Positions 16,441 through 23,800 of a stretch of 32,175 nt of DNA are shown one piece after another. Made by a program: the position numbers and the translations under genes. The first letter of the stretch is position 1. Every line of letters begins with the position of its first letter. Under the pieces are notes generated by a model, which was given only the letters and a program-made list of their open reading frames with translations, had not been told where the DNA came from and searched no databases. Source of the DNA: a virus. Location: positions 1-32,175 of the IMG/VR virus record IMGVR_UViG_3300032011_000068; one strand, written 5' to 3'.

Positions 16441-17013
16441 ATGAGTAAGTCAACTAGAAATTATAAGGTTGAATCTGGTCTTTATGAAGGCGAGGTAATA
16501 TCTTGGAGATTGATAAATTCCCATTCCCCAGATCCGCATTATGTTCAATTAAGAGCTACTGGTGATGAAGGTCCTAAAAATAGTACATCATGCAATTCTC
16601 CTGGTCAATTTACTGTAGAAGCAGGAAAGAATTGTAAGGCTCATAATCAACCTGCTATTAAATTTGATGCGGAAAATGGTGATATAGTTTTGAGCGCACC
16701 TCATGGTAGAATAGTCTTAGAAGCCCGTGATATTTTAATAAAAAATGATGGTGTTGATAATAAAACAGGAACCATTGAGATTTCTGCTAATGAAAAGGTT
16801 GATATTAAGGCTAAGACTGTTGTAATAAATGGAACAGTGACTGCTAGATTTGAATCTGAAAAATCTGTAGAAATTATTGGTAAGGGTATGACAAATATAT
16901 ACGGTGGTTTTATAGATTGTGTAGAAGCTTCTACATCAATTAAGACTTCAAAGTTTCCAACAAAATTTGAACTTGCAACAGGGATTTTAAGCGGTGGAGG
17001 TTTAATAGGATGA
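16441..17013 (+). CDS. Beta-helical spike/needle-like protein (gp5 C-terminal type)
   Basis: This 190-residue protein starts directly after the gp5 stop. From about residue 75 to 150 it shows alternating short strands with regular Gly and Asn turns: I-K-F-D-A-E-N-G-D-I-V-L, G-R-I-V-L-E-A-R-D-I-L-I, G-T-I-E-I-S-A-N-E-K-V-D-I-K-A-K-T-V-V-I-N-G. This is the pattern of the triple-stranded beta-helix of gp5C and VgrG needles. The first 65 residues are less regular and contain two cysteine-containing loops. It is likely that the membrane-piercing needle is encoded here instead of at the gp5 C-terminus. The end overlaps the next gene by ATGA. I infer the role from pattern and place; I do not recognise a named T4 gene. 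Confidence 0.65.
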   Translation: MSKSTRNYKVESGLYEGEVISWRLINSHSPDPHYVQLRATGDEGPKNSTSCNSPGQFTVEAGKNCKAHNQPAIKFDAENGDIVLSAPHGRIVLEARDILIKNDGVDNKTGTIEISANEKVDIKAKTVVINGTVTARFESEKSVEIIGKGMTNIYGGFIDCVEASTSIKTSKFPTKFELATGILSGGGLIG

Positions 17014-18044
17014 GACACTTAGATGCACATGTAACGAAACAGTTGATAGTTGGAGATACACCACCACTTGTTGGTATTCCTTGCCTTGGTATTGGTCCTT
17101 TAAGGATGCGTGGTTCTGCTTATATGGAGGGTCCAGTTCTTATTGGTGATCCAAAAGCTTATCCTACTCCTGGATTACCAGAAGCTACCTTTATGTTATC
17201 TCCTGGAGTTAACATACCTGATTCTCCGACACAATTATCAATATTCAAAGTAACTACTAAAAACACAGCAAGGGCAGCTGCACCAAATCCACTTGATATT
17301 ATGCTTGGTGATCCCAAAATGGGGACTGTTGGAATAACTATCAATGCTAGTGTTATTAATACGATAGTTGATACTTTACATAGTTATATTTGTCCTGTTA
17401 CTGATTGGCGTGGTCTTTTTAATCATACTGGTATTCAAAATTTTGTCGGATCTAAGAATTTAACAGGATCTGAAATAATATCTTCTGATAAAGCCCAGGC
17501 TGGTGCTGAGTGTAGATCTGGTTCTAAGGTTTTTAATGGAACCACAGTTATTAATGGCTCATTAAAATCTGGTGTTATAACTGCACCCAAGTTGATTGGT
17601 AATGTTGTTGGTAATGTTCAGGGGAAATGTAGTATAGATAAAGGATTTGATATCCCACACCCTATAAAAAAAGGAAAGAGGGTAAGACATATTTGTGTTG
17701 AGGGACCTGAATCTGCAATTTATATTAGAGGACACTTAAAGGATAAAAATATTATCGATTTACCAGAATATTGGAATGGGTTGGTTGATCCAGAAACAAT
17801 TACAGTTACAATGACTGCATTTGGAAGACCACAAAGTTTATATGTTGATTCTATTCCGTATGGAAGAAGAGTAGTTGTTAAATGTGAGGATGGTAGTGTA
17901 CCAAATTGTCATTATGAGATATGGGTTAATAGAATTAGACCACCTTTGCATGTTGTTTATGATGGAGAATCACCAGCAGATTATCCAGGAGATCAATCAG
18001 AACACTCAATCGCTGGTTATCATTACGATAGGAGGGATAATTAA
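17010..18044 (+). CDS. Tail/baseplate structural protein with LPEYW-GLVD C-terminal domain
   Basis: This 344-residue protein has an N-terminal part (1-130) rich in Gly, Pro and short beta segments, a middle linker with I-G-N-V-V-G-N-V-Q-G turns like those in the large fibre, and a C-terminal domain (about 214-344). That domain reads F-D-I-P-H-P-I-K-K-G-K-R-V-R-H, C-V-E-G-P-E, L-P-E-Y-W-N-G-L-V-D and T-I-T-V, ending with Y-P-G-D-Q-S-E-H-S-I-A-G-Y-H-Y-D. I know this domain from cyanophage and some bacterial fibre-type proteins; its exact role is unsettled. Its position right after the needle gene suggests a spike-tip or hub-distal part. A PAAR tip was considered but no clear PAAR motif is seen. 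A short paralogue of the C-terminal domain lies at 19500. Confidence 0.65.
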   Translation: MRHLDAHVTKQLIVGDTPPLVGIPCLGIGPLRMRGSAYMEGPVLIGDPKAYPTPGLPEATFMLSPGVNIPDSPTQLSIFKVTTKNTARAAAPNPLDIMLGDPKMGTVGITINASVINTIVDTLHSYICPVTDWRGLFNHTGIQNFVGSKNLTGSEIISSDKAQAGAECRSGSKVFNGTTVINGSLKSGVITAPKLIGNVVGNVQGKCSIDKGFDIPHPIKKGKRVRHICVEGPESAIYIRGHLKDKNIIDLPEYWNGLVDPETITVTMTAFGRPQSLYVDSIPYGRRVVVKCEDGSVPNCHYEIWVNRIRPPLHVVYDGESPADYPGDQSEHSIAGYHYDRRDN

Positions 18045-19487
18045 ATGGCTGGTTTAATAACAGATATTCAAGCAAAAATAACTCTCAAAAAAGAAGAAAT
18101 TGCTTGGATGGGGGATAATATAGTTTTACTTGATACTAAAAAAGAGCCGTGGGATGATGCTATTCTTAGAGTAGATGCTCATGCTTCTAAAGAGATTGAA
18201 GCTGTTAATACTACAATTCTTGATGTAGACCAAGCATATAAGGCTAGGATAACCGCTGGTTGTTGGACTGATTTGTTTTGGAGAGTAGTTGGACATACAA
18301 CTGCTCAGGGTTCTGGCCAAGGTGCAACACCAGAACAATGGACTCTTCAATGTACCAAGTTGAATGAAGTTGGTTATGCTGGTACTGGTACTCTTGGACC
18401 TAATACCTCTTTAACTCTTTATAATGGTGGTGTTAGTGGTGTGACAACTTTACCTTTAGATTCTAAGTATGGATTTGAAGTTGATTTTTTCCATGGAATG
18501 AAAAATTTTGATGAACCATGGACTAAAGATATTGGAGATACTACTGTAGGATCTTTTATTGGTACTGTTGGTACTGGTAGTACTATTTTAACTATTATGC
18601 AACCAAATTCTCAAGGTTTGGGTGAAGGTTTTGAAATTGGTCAGTTAGTTACTTGTGAAAAAGATGGTGTAATTTCTGGAACTCATAATACTATTGCTGG
18701 TTTTGGTGCGACGGTAGTTGATTTAACGGGAATCAGTACTGTTGGAACGGCAACAACAATGACAGAAGTTACAACTATCATTCTTGATACATTGACTGTT
18801 GGATTTGCTTCTGTGCCACCAGCTGGGGAGTATGTTACTTTTACAGTATCTGATGATCCTGTTTCTATTAGTACCTATAGTGACTATAAAATTCCATGGG
18901 CTAAAAATCCAATGTCTCCACAGACAATAGGAATAACGGGTTCAGGTCCTCTTGGAGTAGGAACATTTGTCCAATATGATAATTCAGGTATATCATCAAA
19001 TACTCAAAGTTGGAGACCAGAAAATAGGACAGATAATCTTCCTTCTAAAGTTCGGAAGAAATTAGATGATGATGATAAAGTTGATCCTCCTCAAGTTGGA
19101 GCTGGTAGAATTTACTATAGGGTTGGGTTTGATACAGGTCCAACTTTATTAAATGGTAGTCTTGCAGCAGAGGGTGCTGTAAGAATAATTCAAACTAGTT
19201 TCTTTGGAAGTACCTTATATCAAGATTTGCCAGCTTGTTCAGCTGAAGAAGTGAACCTTACTACTAAGGTTGGTATTAGAAATAGTAAGGAATCTGCTTT
19301 TTCATCAGATGTTGGGACATTTAATAGTATTGTGGGTGCTGGTAATGCGTTAAGAATTGAAAGAAATTCTTATGAACAGCAGATATGGGGTATAAGAATG
19401 ACTATAGGTGAAGAGTTGAGAAAAATTGATGAATATGAGTCACTTGATAACTACATAGATACACATCCCGATATTATTGATCCTTAG
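18045..19487 (+). CDS. Virion structural protein, cyanomyovirus type
   Basis: This 480-residue protein has a strong Shine-Dalgarno (AGGAGGG, 18030-18036) eight bases before the ATG and starts directly after the preceding stop. Residues 1-75 look helical and may form a coiled coil. The rest is beta-rich with many Gly, Thr and Ser, including repeated G-T-V-G-T-G-S-T, G-I-S-T-V-G-T-A-T-T and I-G-I-T-G-S-G-P-L-G-V-G-T patterns. The C-terminal 50 residues return to helix (R-I-E-R-N-S-Y-E-Q-Q-I-W-G-I-R). A helix-beta-helix layout with trimer-like repeats suggests a baseplate appendage or fibre. I do not recognise a T4 counterpart. Gene order, late unit and size support a virion role. Confidence 0.6.
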   Translation: MAGLITDIQAKITLKKEEIAWMGDNIVLLDTKKEPWDDAILRVDAHASKEIEAVNTTILDVDQAYKARITAGCWTDLFWRVVGHTTAQGSGQGATPEQWTLQCTKLNEVGYAGTGTLGPNTSLTLYNGGVSGVTTLPLDSKYGFEVDFFHGMKNFDEPWTKDIGDTTVGSFIGTVGTGSTILTIMQPNSQGLGEGFEIGQLVTCEKDGVISGTHNTIAGFGATVVDLTGISTVGTATTMTEVTTIILDTLTVGFASVPPAGEYVTFTVSDDPVSISTYSDYKIPWAKNPMSPQTIGITGSGPLGVGTFVQYDNSGISSNTQSWRPENRTDNLPSKVRKKLDDDDKVDPPQVGAGRIYYRVGFDTGPTLLNGSLAAEGAVRIIQTSFFGSTLYQDLPACSAEEVNLTTKVGIRNSKESAFSSDVGTFNSIVGAGNALRIERNSYEQQIWGIRMTIGEELRKIDEYESLDNYIDTHPDIIDP

Positions 19488-19499
19488 GAGGTTGAATTA

Positions 19500-19742
19500 A
19501 TGGATAATACTTTAATGGCTCATGGAATGTTAGTGCATGAGAATATTATTAAACTGCCTGAAGAATGGGTAGAATTGGTTGATGAACTTACTATTACGGT
19601 ATCAATAACCCCAATGGGATCTCATCAGGATATAATTGTAAAAAGGTATTCCTCATCAGAAATATTACTACAGGCTAAGGCTGGAATCCCAATAAGGTGC
19701 TTCTATCAGGTATTTGGAGAGAAGTATGTGACAGAAGAGTAA
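19500..19742 (+). CDS. Small LPEEW-LVD domain protein, paralogue of the 17010 gene C-terminus
   Basis: This 80-residue protein has an excellent Shine-Dalgarno, AGGAGG at 19486-19491, partly inside the preceding stop. Nearly all of it aligns with the core of the C-terminal domain of the gene at 17010: N-I-I-K-L-P-E-E-W against N-I-I-D-L-P-E-Y-W, then L-V-D, T-I-T-V, a G-x-x-Q turn and a C-terminal aromatic strand. It lacks the preceding H-P-x-K and E-G-P-E part. It may act as a free cap, a chaperone or a second subunit on the same appendage. It is the last gene before the sigma70 promoter at 19757, with no terminator between. Confidence 0.65.
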   Translation: MDNTLMAHGMLVHENIIKLPEEWVELVDELTITVSITPMGSHQDIIVKRYSSSEILLQAKAGIPIRCFYQVFGEKYVTEE

Positions 19743-19756
19743 GTGGGTGGAAACAC

Positions 19757-19785
19757 TTGATTCTCTTCATCAAATCTGTTATAAT
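19757..19785 (+). promoter_or_regulatory. Sigma70-type early promoter for the tRNA island
   Basis: TTGATT (19757-19762), a 17-nt spacer, then TATAAT (19780-19785) with a TG one base before the -10. It is nearly the same as the gp32 promoter (shared ATCTGTTATAATA). Transcription should start near 19792. The ATG at 19788 would then be upstream of the transcript start. Confidence 0.85.
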
Positions 19786-19808
19786 ATATGAGTAATACAA
19801 CGGATTGT

Positions 19809-20039
19809 ATGGATTTTAAACAAGAAAATTTTATAGTCCAAAGTGATGATGATGAATGGATTGTACGATGTGTAGTTAATACTATGAGGAGAAGAATTAG
19901 TCTCTATTCAAATGAAGGTGATGAAAGGCATGTAGATTGTGAAAGTGTTGATCAATTTATGGATGTTTTAGAGGTAGTTAGAGCTTTTATTCCTGAAAAG
20001 GTTTTGGTATATTCAGATCCAGTGTCTAGTGGAGAATAA
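19809..20039 (+). CDS. Small acidic protein of the tRNA island, function unknown
   Basis: The frame is open from ATG 19788 (83 residues), but that codon lies three bases after a TATAAT box and would be outside the transcript made from it. The next Met, at 19809, gives 76 residues starting M-D-F-K-Q-E-N-F-I-V and is my preferred start. The protein is compact, with W-I-V-R-C-V-V-N-T-M-R-R-R, L-Y-S-N-E-G-D-E-R and a helix F-M-D-V-L-E-V-V-R-A-F. No family, membrane segment or catalytic motif is recognised. Its last codons contain the GGAG Shine-Dalgarno of the next gene. If read from a late transcript, the longer start is possible. Confidence 0.65.
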   Translation: MDFKQENFIVQSDDDEWIVRCVVNTMRRRISLYSNEGDERHVDCESVDQFMDVLEVVRAFIPEKVLVYSDPVSSGE

Positions 20040-20040
20040 A

Positions 20041-20202
20041 TTGGAAATTTATACTGTGGAAGAATTTCAAGAAAGATGGGATGAGATGATTATTCGTGTA
20101 GATAATGGAGAGCATATAGGAATAACGAATGGAGAAGTAACAGCAGTAATGATTCCTGTAGATGAAGAGGTATATGCACATCAAAATAATGAAGGTTGCT
20201 AA
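20041..20202 (+). CDS. Phd/YefM-like antitoxin-type small protein, TTG start
   Basis: This 53-residue frame starts at TTG, six bases after GGAG (20031-20034), and ends at TAA 20200-20202. With Met at the start it reads M-E-I-Y-T-V-E-E-F-Q-E-R-W-D-E, then R-V-D-N-G-E-H-I-G-I-T-N-G-E and T-A-V-M-I-P-V-D-E-E. This is the layout of the Phd/YefM DNA-binding fold: short strand, helix, V-x-x-G-E turn, two strands with A-V-M-I-P. The toxin-binding C-terminal tail of normal antitoxins (about 75-90 residues) is almost absent, and no neighbouring gene looks like a Doc or RelE toxin. It may be a small regulator or a defence against a host toxin; both are guesses. A GTG at 20029 is a weaker start. Confidence 0.65.
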   Translation: MEIYTVEEFQERWDEMIIRVDNGEHIGITNGEVTAVMIPVDEEVYAHQNNEGC

Positions 20203-20207
20203 TCATT

Positions 20208-20393
20208 ATGAGACCTGAAACAAGGGAAGCAATGGAAATGTTATTCCACGCAAAATGGAATGTGCCAAAAGCAGCAAAACATTGCAATTTAACAAATAAG
20301 GAAATGAAAATTACATTCAACGAGTATTGTAATTTTCATGATATTACATATATCCCAGAAGATAGTGCGATCCAATTGAGTCTGCAGGTTTAG
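20208..20393 (+). CDS. Small HTH-like protein
   Basis: This 61-residue protein starts at ATG 20208, five bases after the preceding stop, with a weak GAAGG further upstream. A longer frame from TTG 20196 would overlap the preceding gene and is not favoured. Residues 1-45 form two or three helices, including W-N-V-P-K-A-A-K-H-C-N-L-T-N-K-E-M-K, where A-A-x-x-C-x-L-T fits a helix-turn-helix turn. It may bind DNA, and its place next to a Phd-like gene would suit a regulator, but the function is unknown. Its last three codons and stop lie inside the tRNA that begins at 20384, so the two products overlap on one transcript. Confidence 0.65.
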   Translation: MRPETREAMEMLFHAKWNVPKAAKHCNLTNKEMKITFNEYCNFHDITYIPEDSAIQLSLQV

Positions 20394-20456
20394 CAATCTG
20401 GTGAATGCACCGTTCTCATAAAGCGGATAAAGTGAGTTCGATCCTCACAACCTGCA
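20384..20456 (+). tRNA. tRNA-Met or tRNA-Ile2, anticodon CAU
   Basis: This is a complete 73-nt cloverleaf. The acceptor stem is GCAGGTT/AACCTGC, the D-arm GCA/TGC with GG in its loop, the anticodon stem CCGTT/AGCGG around CTCATAA (anticodon CAT at 20417-20419), the variable loop five bases, the T-arm GTGAG-TTCGATC-CTCAC, and the discriminator A. CCA is not encoded. The paired first position (G-C) rules out a typical initiator tRNA. Elongator Met and lysidine-modified Ile (AUA codons) cannot be told apart here. Its 5' end overlaps the preceding coding region by 10 bases. Confidence 0.85.
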
Positions 20457-20459
20457 TCG

Positions 20460-20544
20460 GGGAGTGTGATGAAATCGGTAAACATTGCGGACTTAAAATC
20501 CGTTGCCTGTAATGGGCTTGCGGGTTCGATTCCCGCCACTCCTA
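20460..20544 (+). tRNA. tRNA-Leu, anticodon UAA
   Basis: This is an 85-nt class II tRNA. The acceptor stem is GGGAGTG/CACTCCT with a terminal G-T pair, the D-arm ATG/CAT with GGTAAA in its loop, the anticodon stem GCGGA/TCCGT around CTTAAAA (anticodon TAA at 20494-20496), a long variable arm, the T-arm GCGGG-TTCGATT-CCCGC, and the discriminator A. CCA is not encoded. It lies three bases after the first tRNA. It reads UUA, a frequent leucine codon in the genes of this window. Confidence 0.92.
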
Positions 20545-20562
20545 CTAAATAAGTAATAAAAA

Positions 20563-20742
20563 ATGCAAATAAATCTCTGGTATTCAAAAGATACAAAACA
20601 ATGGCGTTGGTGCCTTATTAATAAAGATCCAAGAAATTATGGAATTGGTGATAGACAAGAATCTGGACAAAGAGGGGATTTAAGAGAAGCTATGAATGAT
20701 ATAGCAACTACTGTTGAATATATGATAAATAATCCTGTGTGA
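20563..20742 (+). CDS. Small conserved-looking protein after the tRNAs
   Basis: This 59-residue frame begins at ATG 20563 and ends at TGA 20740-20742. It starts M-Q-I-N-L-W-Y-S-K-D-T-K-Q-W-R-W-C-L, continues R-Q-E-S-G-Q-R-G-D-L-R-E-A-M-N-D-I and T-V-E-Y-M-I. The first half is tryptophan-rich and likely beta; the second half is helical. I have a general impression of similar short proteins in cyanomyoviruses, with no function known. There is no clear Shine-Dalgarno, only an A-rich stretch. It is the last gene of the island, 12 bases before the terminator stem. Confidence 0.65.
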   Translation: MQINLWYSKDTKQWRWCLINKDPRNYGIGDRQESGQRGDLREAMNDIATTVEYMINNPV

Positions 20743-20754
20743 AGGAAGAAAGCT

Positions 20755-20780
20755 ACCACCAAGGCCTTGGTGGTTTTTTT
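20755..20780 (+). terminator. Rho-independent terminator of the tRNA island
   Basis: ACCACCAAGG (20755-20764) is directly followed by its perfect reverse complement CCTTGGTGGT, giving an 8-bp stem with a GGCC loop, then seven T (20774-20780). It ends the early unit just before the late promoter of the fibre gene. Confidence 0.93.
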
Positions 20781-20786
20781 ATGCAG

Positions 20787-20793
20787 ATAAATA
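20787..20793 (+). promoter_or_regulatory. T4-type late promoter for the giant fibre gene
   Basis: ATAAATA 29 nt before the ATG at 20823 and seven bases after the terminator T run. The spacing matches the gp26 and gp4 late promoters. Confidence 0.8.
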
Positions 20794-20822
20794 GTGAGAA
20801 GTAGAACAATCGTGCGAATAAG

Positions 20823-23800
20823 ATGCCACTAAGTCGCTTAGATAATTTTTTAAAGAATGTCCGCGGAAACGTAATTTATGTAAGTCCAAATGATTTGGAT
20901 GCTACTGATGTAGTTGATAATCAGGGCAACTCAATGGGTCGTCCATTTATTACTATTCAAAGGGCATTAGTTGAAGCAGCTAGATTTTCATATCAGTCTG
21001 GATTGGATAATGATAGATTTGGAAAAACAACAATTCTATTATCTCCTGGAGACCATTACGTTGATAACCGGCCAGGATGGATACCAGATGGAACTGATAA
21101 TTATTACCTAAGAGCTGGTAATACAACAGCAGATTTCACACCATGGGATACCATTACAAACTTTGATGTTAGTACTGTTGATAATACTCTTTACAAACTT
21201 AACAGTATATATGGTGGTGTTATAATTCCTCGTGGTGTATCAATTGTTGCGCAGGATTTAGGTAAAACTAAAATTAGACCATATTATGTTCCTGATCCAG
21301 TAAATGATGATATTGAAAGAAGTGCTATCTTTAGAATTACTGGTGGATGTTATTTCTGGCAGTTTTCTCTACTTGATGCTGATCCGAATGGATTAGTATA
21401 TAAGGATTACACTACTGCTCAATATAGTCCCAATTTTTCCCATCACAAACTTACTTGTTTTGAGTATGTTGATGGTGTAAATTCTACAGACATTTATGAT
21501 AAATTCCTCGATTTCTATACAGATAGAACTGATTTAGATTTATACTATGAGAAAGTAGGACTTGCTTATGGTCCTGCTACTGGTAGATCTATTGAACCAG
21601 ATTATCCAGCTTCTGGTTTAGATATTCAACCCAAAGTTGATGAATATCGTATTGTTGGTCCAACTGGTGGTGAAGTTGGTATTAGTAGTATTAAAGCTGG
21701 AGATGGATCAACTGCTTCTGATAAAATTACAGTAACACTTATTGATCCTATTCCTGGATTAAATGTTGATACTGATATTCAAGTTAATGATGTTTCTGAT
21801 TCCAATTATAATGGTTCATTTAAAGTAGATGAAGTAGTAACTTCATCTGATCTTGGTACATTAGCATTTAAATATTCTTCAACAACTGTTCCTACAGATG
21901 CACTTCCAACTGTTGCTGGATCTACTGTTAGTTTAGATACTGATACTATCAATTCATCTTCTCCATGCATTTATAATGTATCAATGAAGACTCTTTATGG
22001 TATGTGTGGTTTACATGCTGATGGAAGTAAGGTAACAGGATTTAAAACTTTATTAATTAAAGAATTTGAAGGTATTGGATTACAAAAAGATGATAATGCT
22101 TTCTTAAAGTATAATAAAACTTCTGGATCTTTTGATGATTTAACAACTGTTGATAATATTCACAGTGATTCTAAGGCATTATATAAGCCTTCATATACAA
22201 ATTATCATATTAAAGCATCGAATAATGCAATTATTCAAACTGTATCTTCTATCTCTAATGGCTTTGCTAAGCAATATTTGAGTCATAGTGGTGGTGAAAT
22301 AACAGTTAATAATTCGATATCTAATTATGGCCAAACCGCACTTTCTGCAAGTGGATTTAAGAAAGATTCATTTAGAAGAGATGATGTAGGTTATATCAGT
22401 CATATCCTTCCACCAAAGGCTAACAATGATAATGATATTAAATTAGAGTATGGAGCAATTGATGCTGTAAAAACTATTGGTGTTGGTAAATCTGAGAGGT
22501 TGTATCTGAATGGGGAGAATAATCAATATGATCCACCATCATCAGTAATACAAGGATATAGAGTTGGTGCTAAGAGTGATGAGAGAATTGGTGTTGTAAT
22601 TAACTCTATAACACAGTACGCTAAAATTGTAATGGATGGTACTGCTGATGTTGGAAAGAAAACTTCTATTGTAGAAAGAACATCATCTGGTAATACTATT
22701 AATGGATCTACATTAACATTTACAGCAAATCATGGTTTAGCTAATGGTGAAACAATTAGGGTGTTTAGTGATAATACTAAACTACCTGATGGACTTAATA
22801 GTAATACATTATATCATGTAATTGTAGTTAGTGCTAATCAAATTAGAATTGCACAATCTGTTAGAGATGCTTCTAATAGTAATTATATTAATATTAATAA
22901 TCTTGGTGGTACTATAACAGTTGAGAGTAGAGTATCTGATAAAATTTGTGGTGATTTAGGTCATCCTATTCAGTGGGATTCTTCTCAAAGTAATTGGTAT
23001 GTTGGAGTATCTTCTGTAACTTCCGAAAATTCAATTTATAATACTATAGTATCTGTTGGTGCTAATGCTTTAAATGGGGTAACTTCTAGAACTCATATTA
23101 CCAGAAAGCCTGATACAAGATCAAATTCTGATAAGATTTATAGATTCTTATATGTTATTCCATCCGGAAGTGGAATTACTTCCGCAAGATCACCAAAAAA
23201 TAATTTTGTTATTCAAGAATCTAATGATGTAACTGGTGATTCTGATGCTGAAGTATCACTTCAATATAGTCCAACTTCAGTTTCAATGAATAATGTTGAT
23301 GAGATGAGGAACTTTAGTTTCATCTCTGGTGCTAGATATAATTTTGATATTACTAATCTTGTAGGAATAACTTCTTTCTATACTGAAAAACCACACAAAT
23401 TAACAGTGGGTACTGAAGTTGAAATTGATAATATAATGAGTTCTACTAATCCAGTTGGTGTTGCCAATTCTGCATATAATGGTACATATACGGTAGCTGG
23501 TATTTCTAGTGCAAAAGGATTTTATGTAGTATCTGATAAAAAAGAAGATGAAGGTTCCATTCTTGGAGATTGGAATACTAATACATCAAGTAGAACTACA
23601 AAACTTCCCACCTTTAAGAGGAAGAAAATTGATAGTACTCTGAAGATTTATGATATAGAACAGGTTAGTGAATATGTTGGTGGTAATCAAGATGGTGTTT
23701 ATTATATAACAGCATTAGATTCAAGTAATCAACCATCACTTTCACCATTCGATTCAGCTGATTATTCATTCAATCAGTGGCCAACAAATCTTTATCCACA

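Noticed and set aside
17010-17400. PAAR-type spike tip in the N-terminal part of the 17010 gene
   Set aside because: Position after the needle gene and Gly/Pro-rich strands suggested it, but I could not find the Pro-Ala-Ala-Arg or metal-binding Cys/His pattern.
19788-20202. Toxin-antitoxin pair formed by the 19809 and 20041 genes
   Set aside because: Only the second looks antitoxin-like. The first is acidic and shows no toxin motif or RNase/AMPylase signature.
20545-20551. CTAAATA just after tRNA-Leu as a late promoter for the 20563 gene
   Set aside because: Only 11 nt before the ATG, leaving almost no leader, and the gene is already in the early unit.
20390-20596. Minus-strand 68-residue open frame across the tRNAs
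   Set aside because: It is the complement of two clear cloverleaf tRNAs and has no ribosome site.
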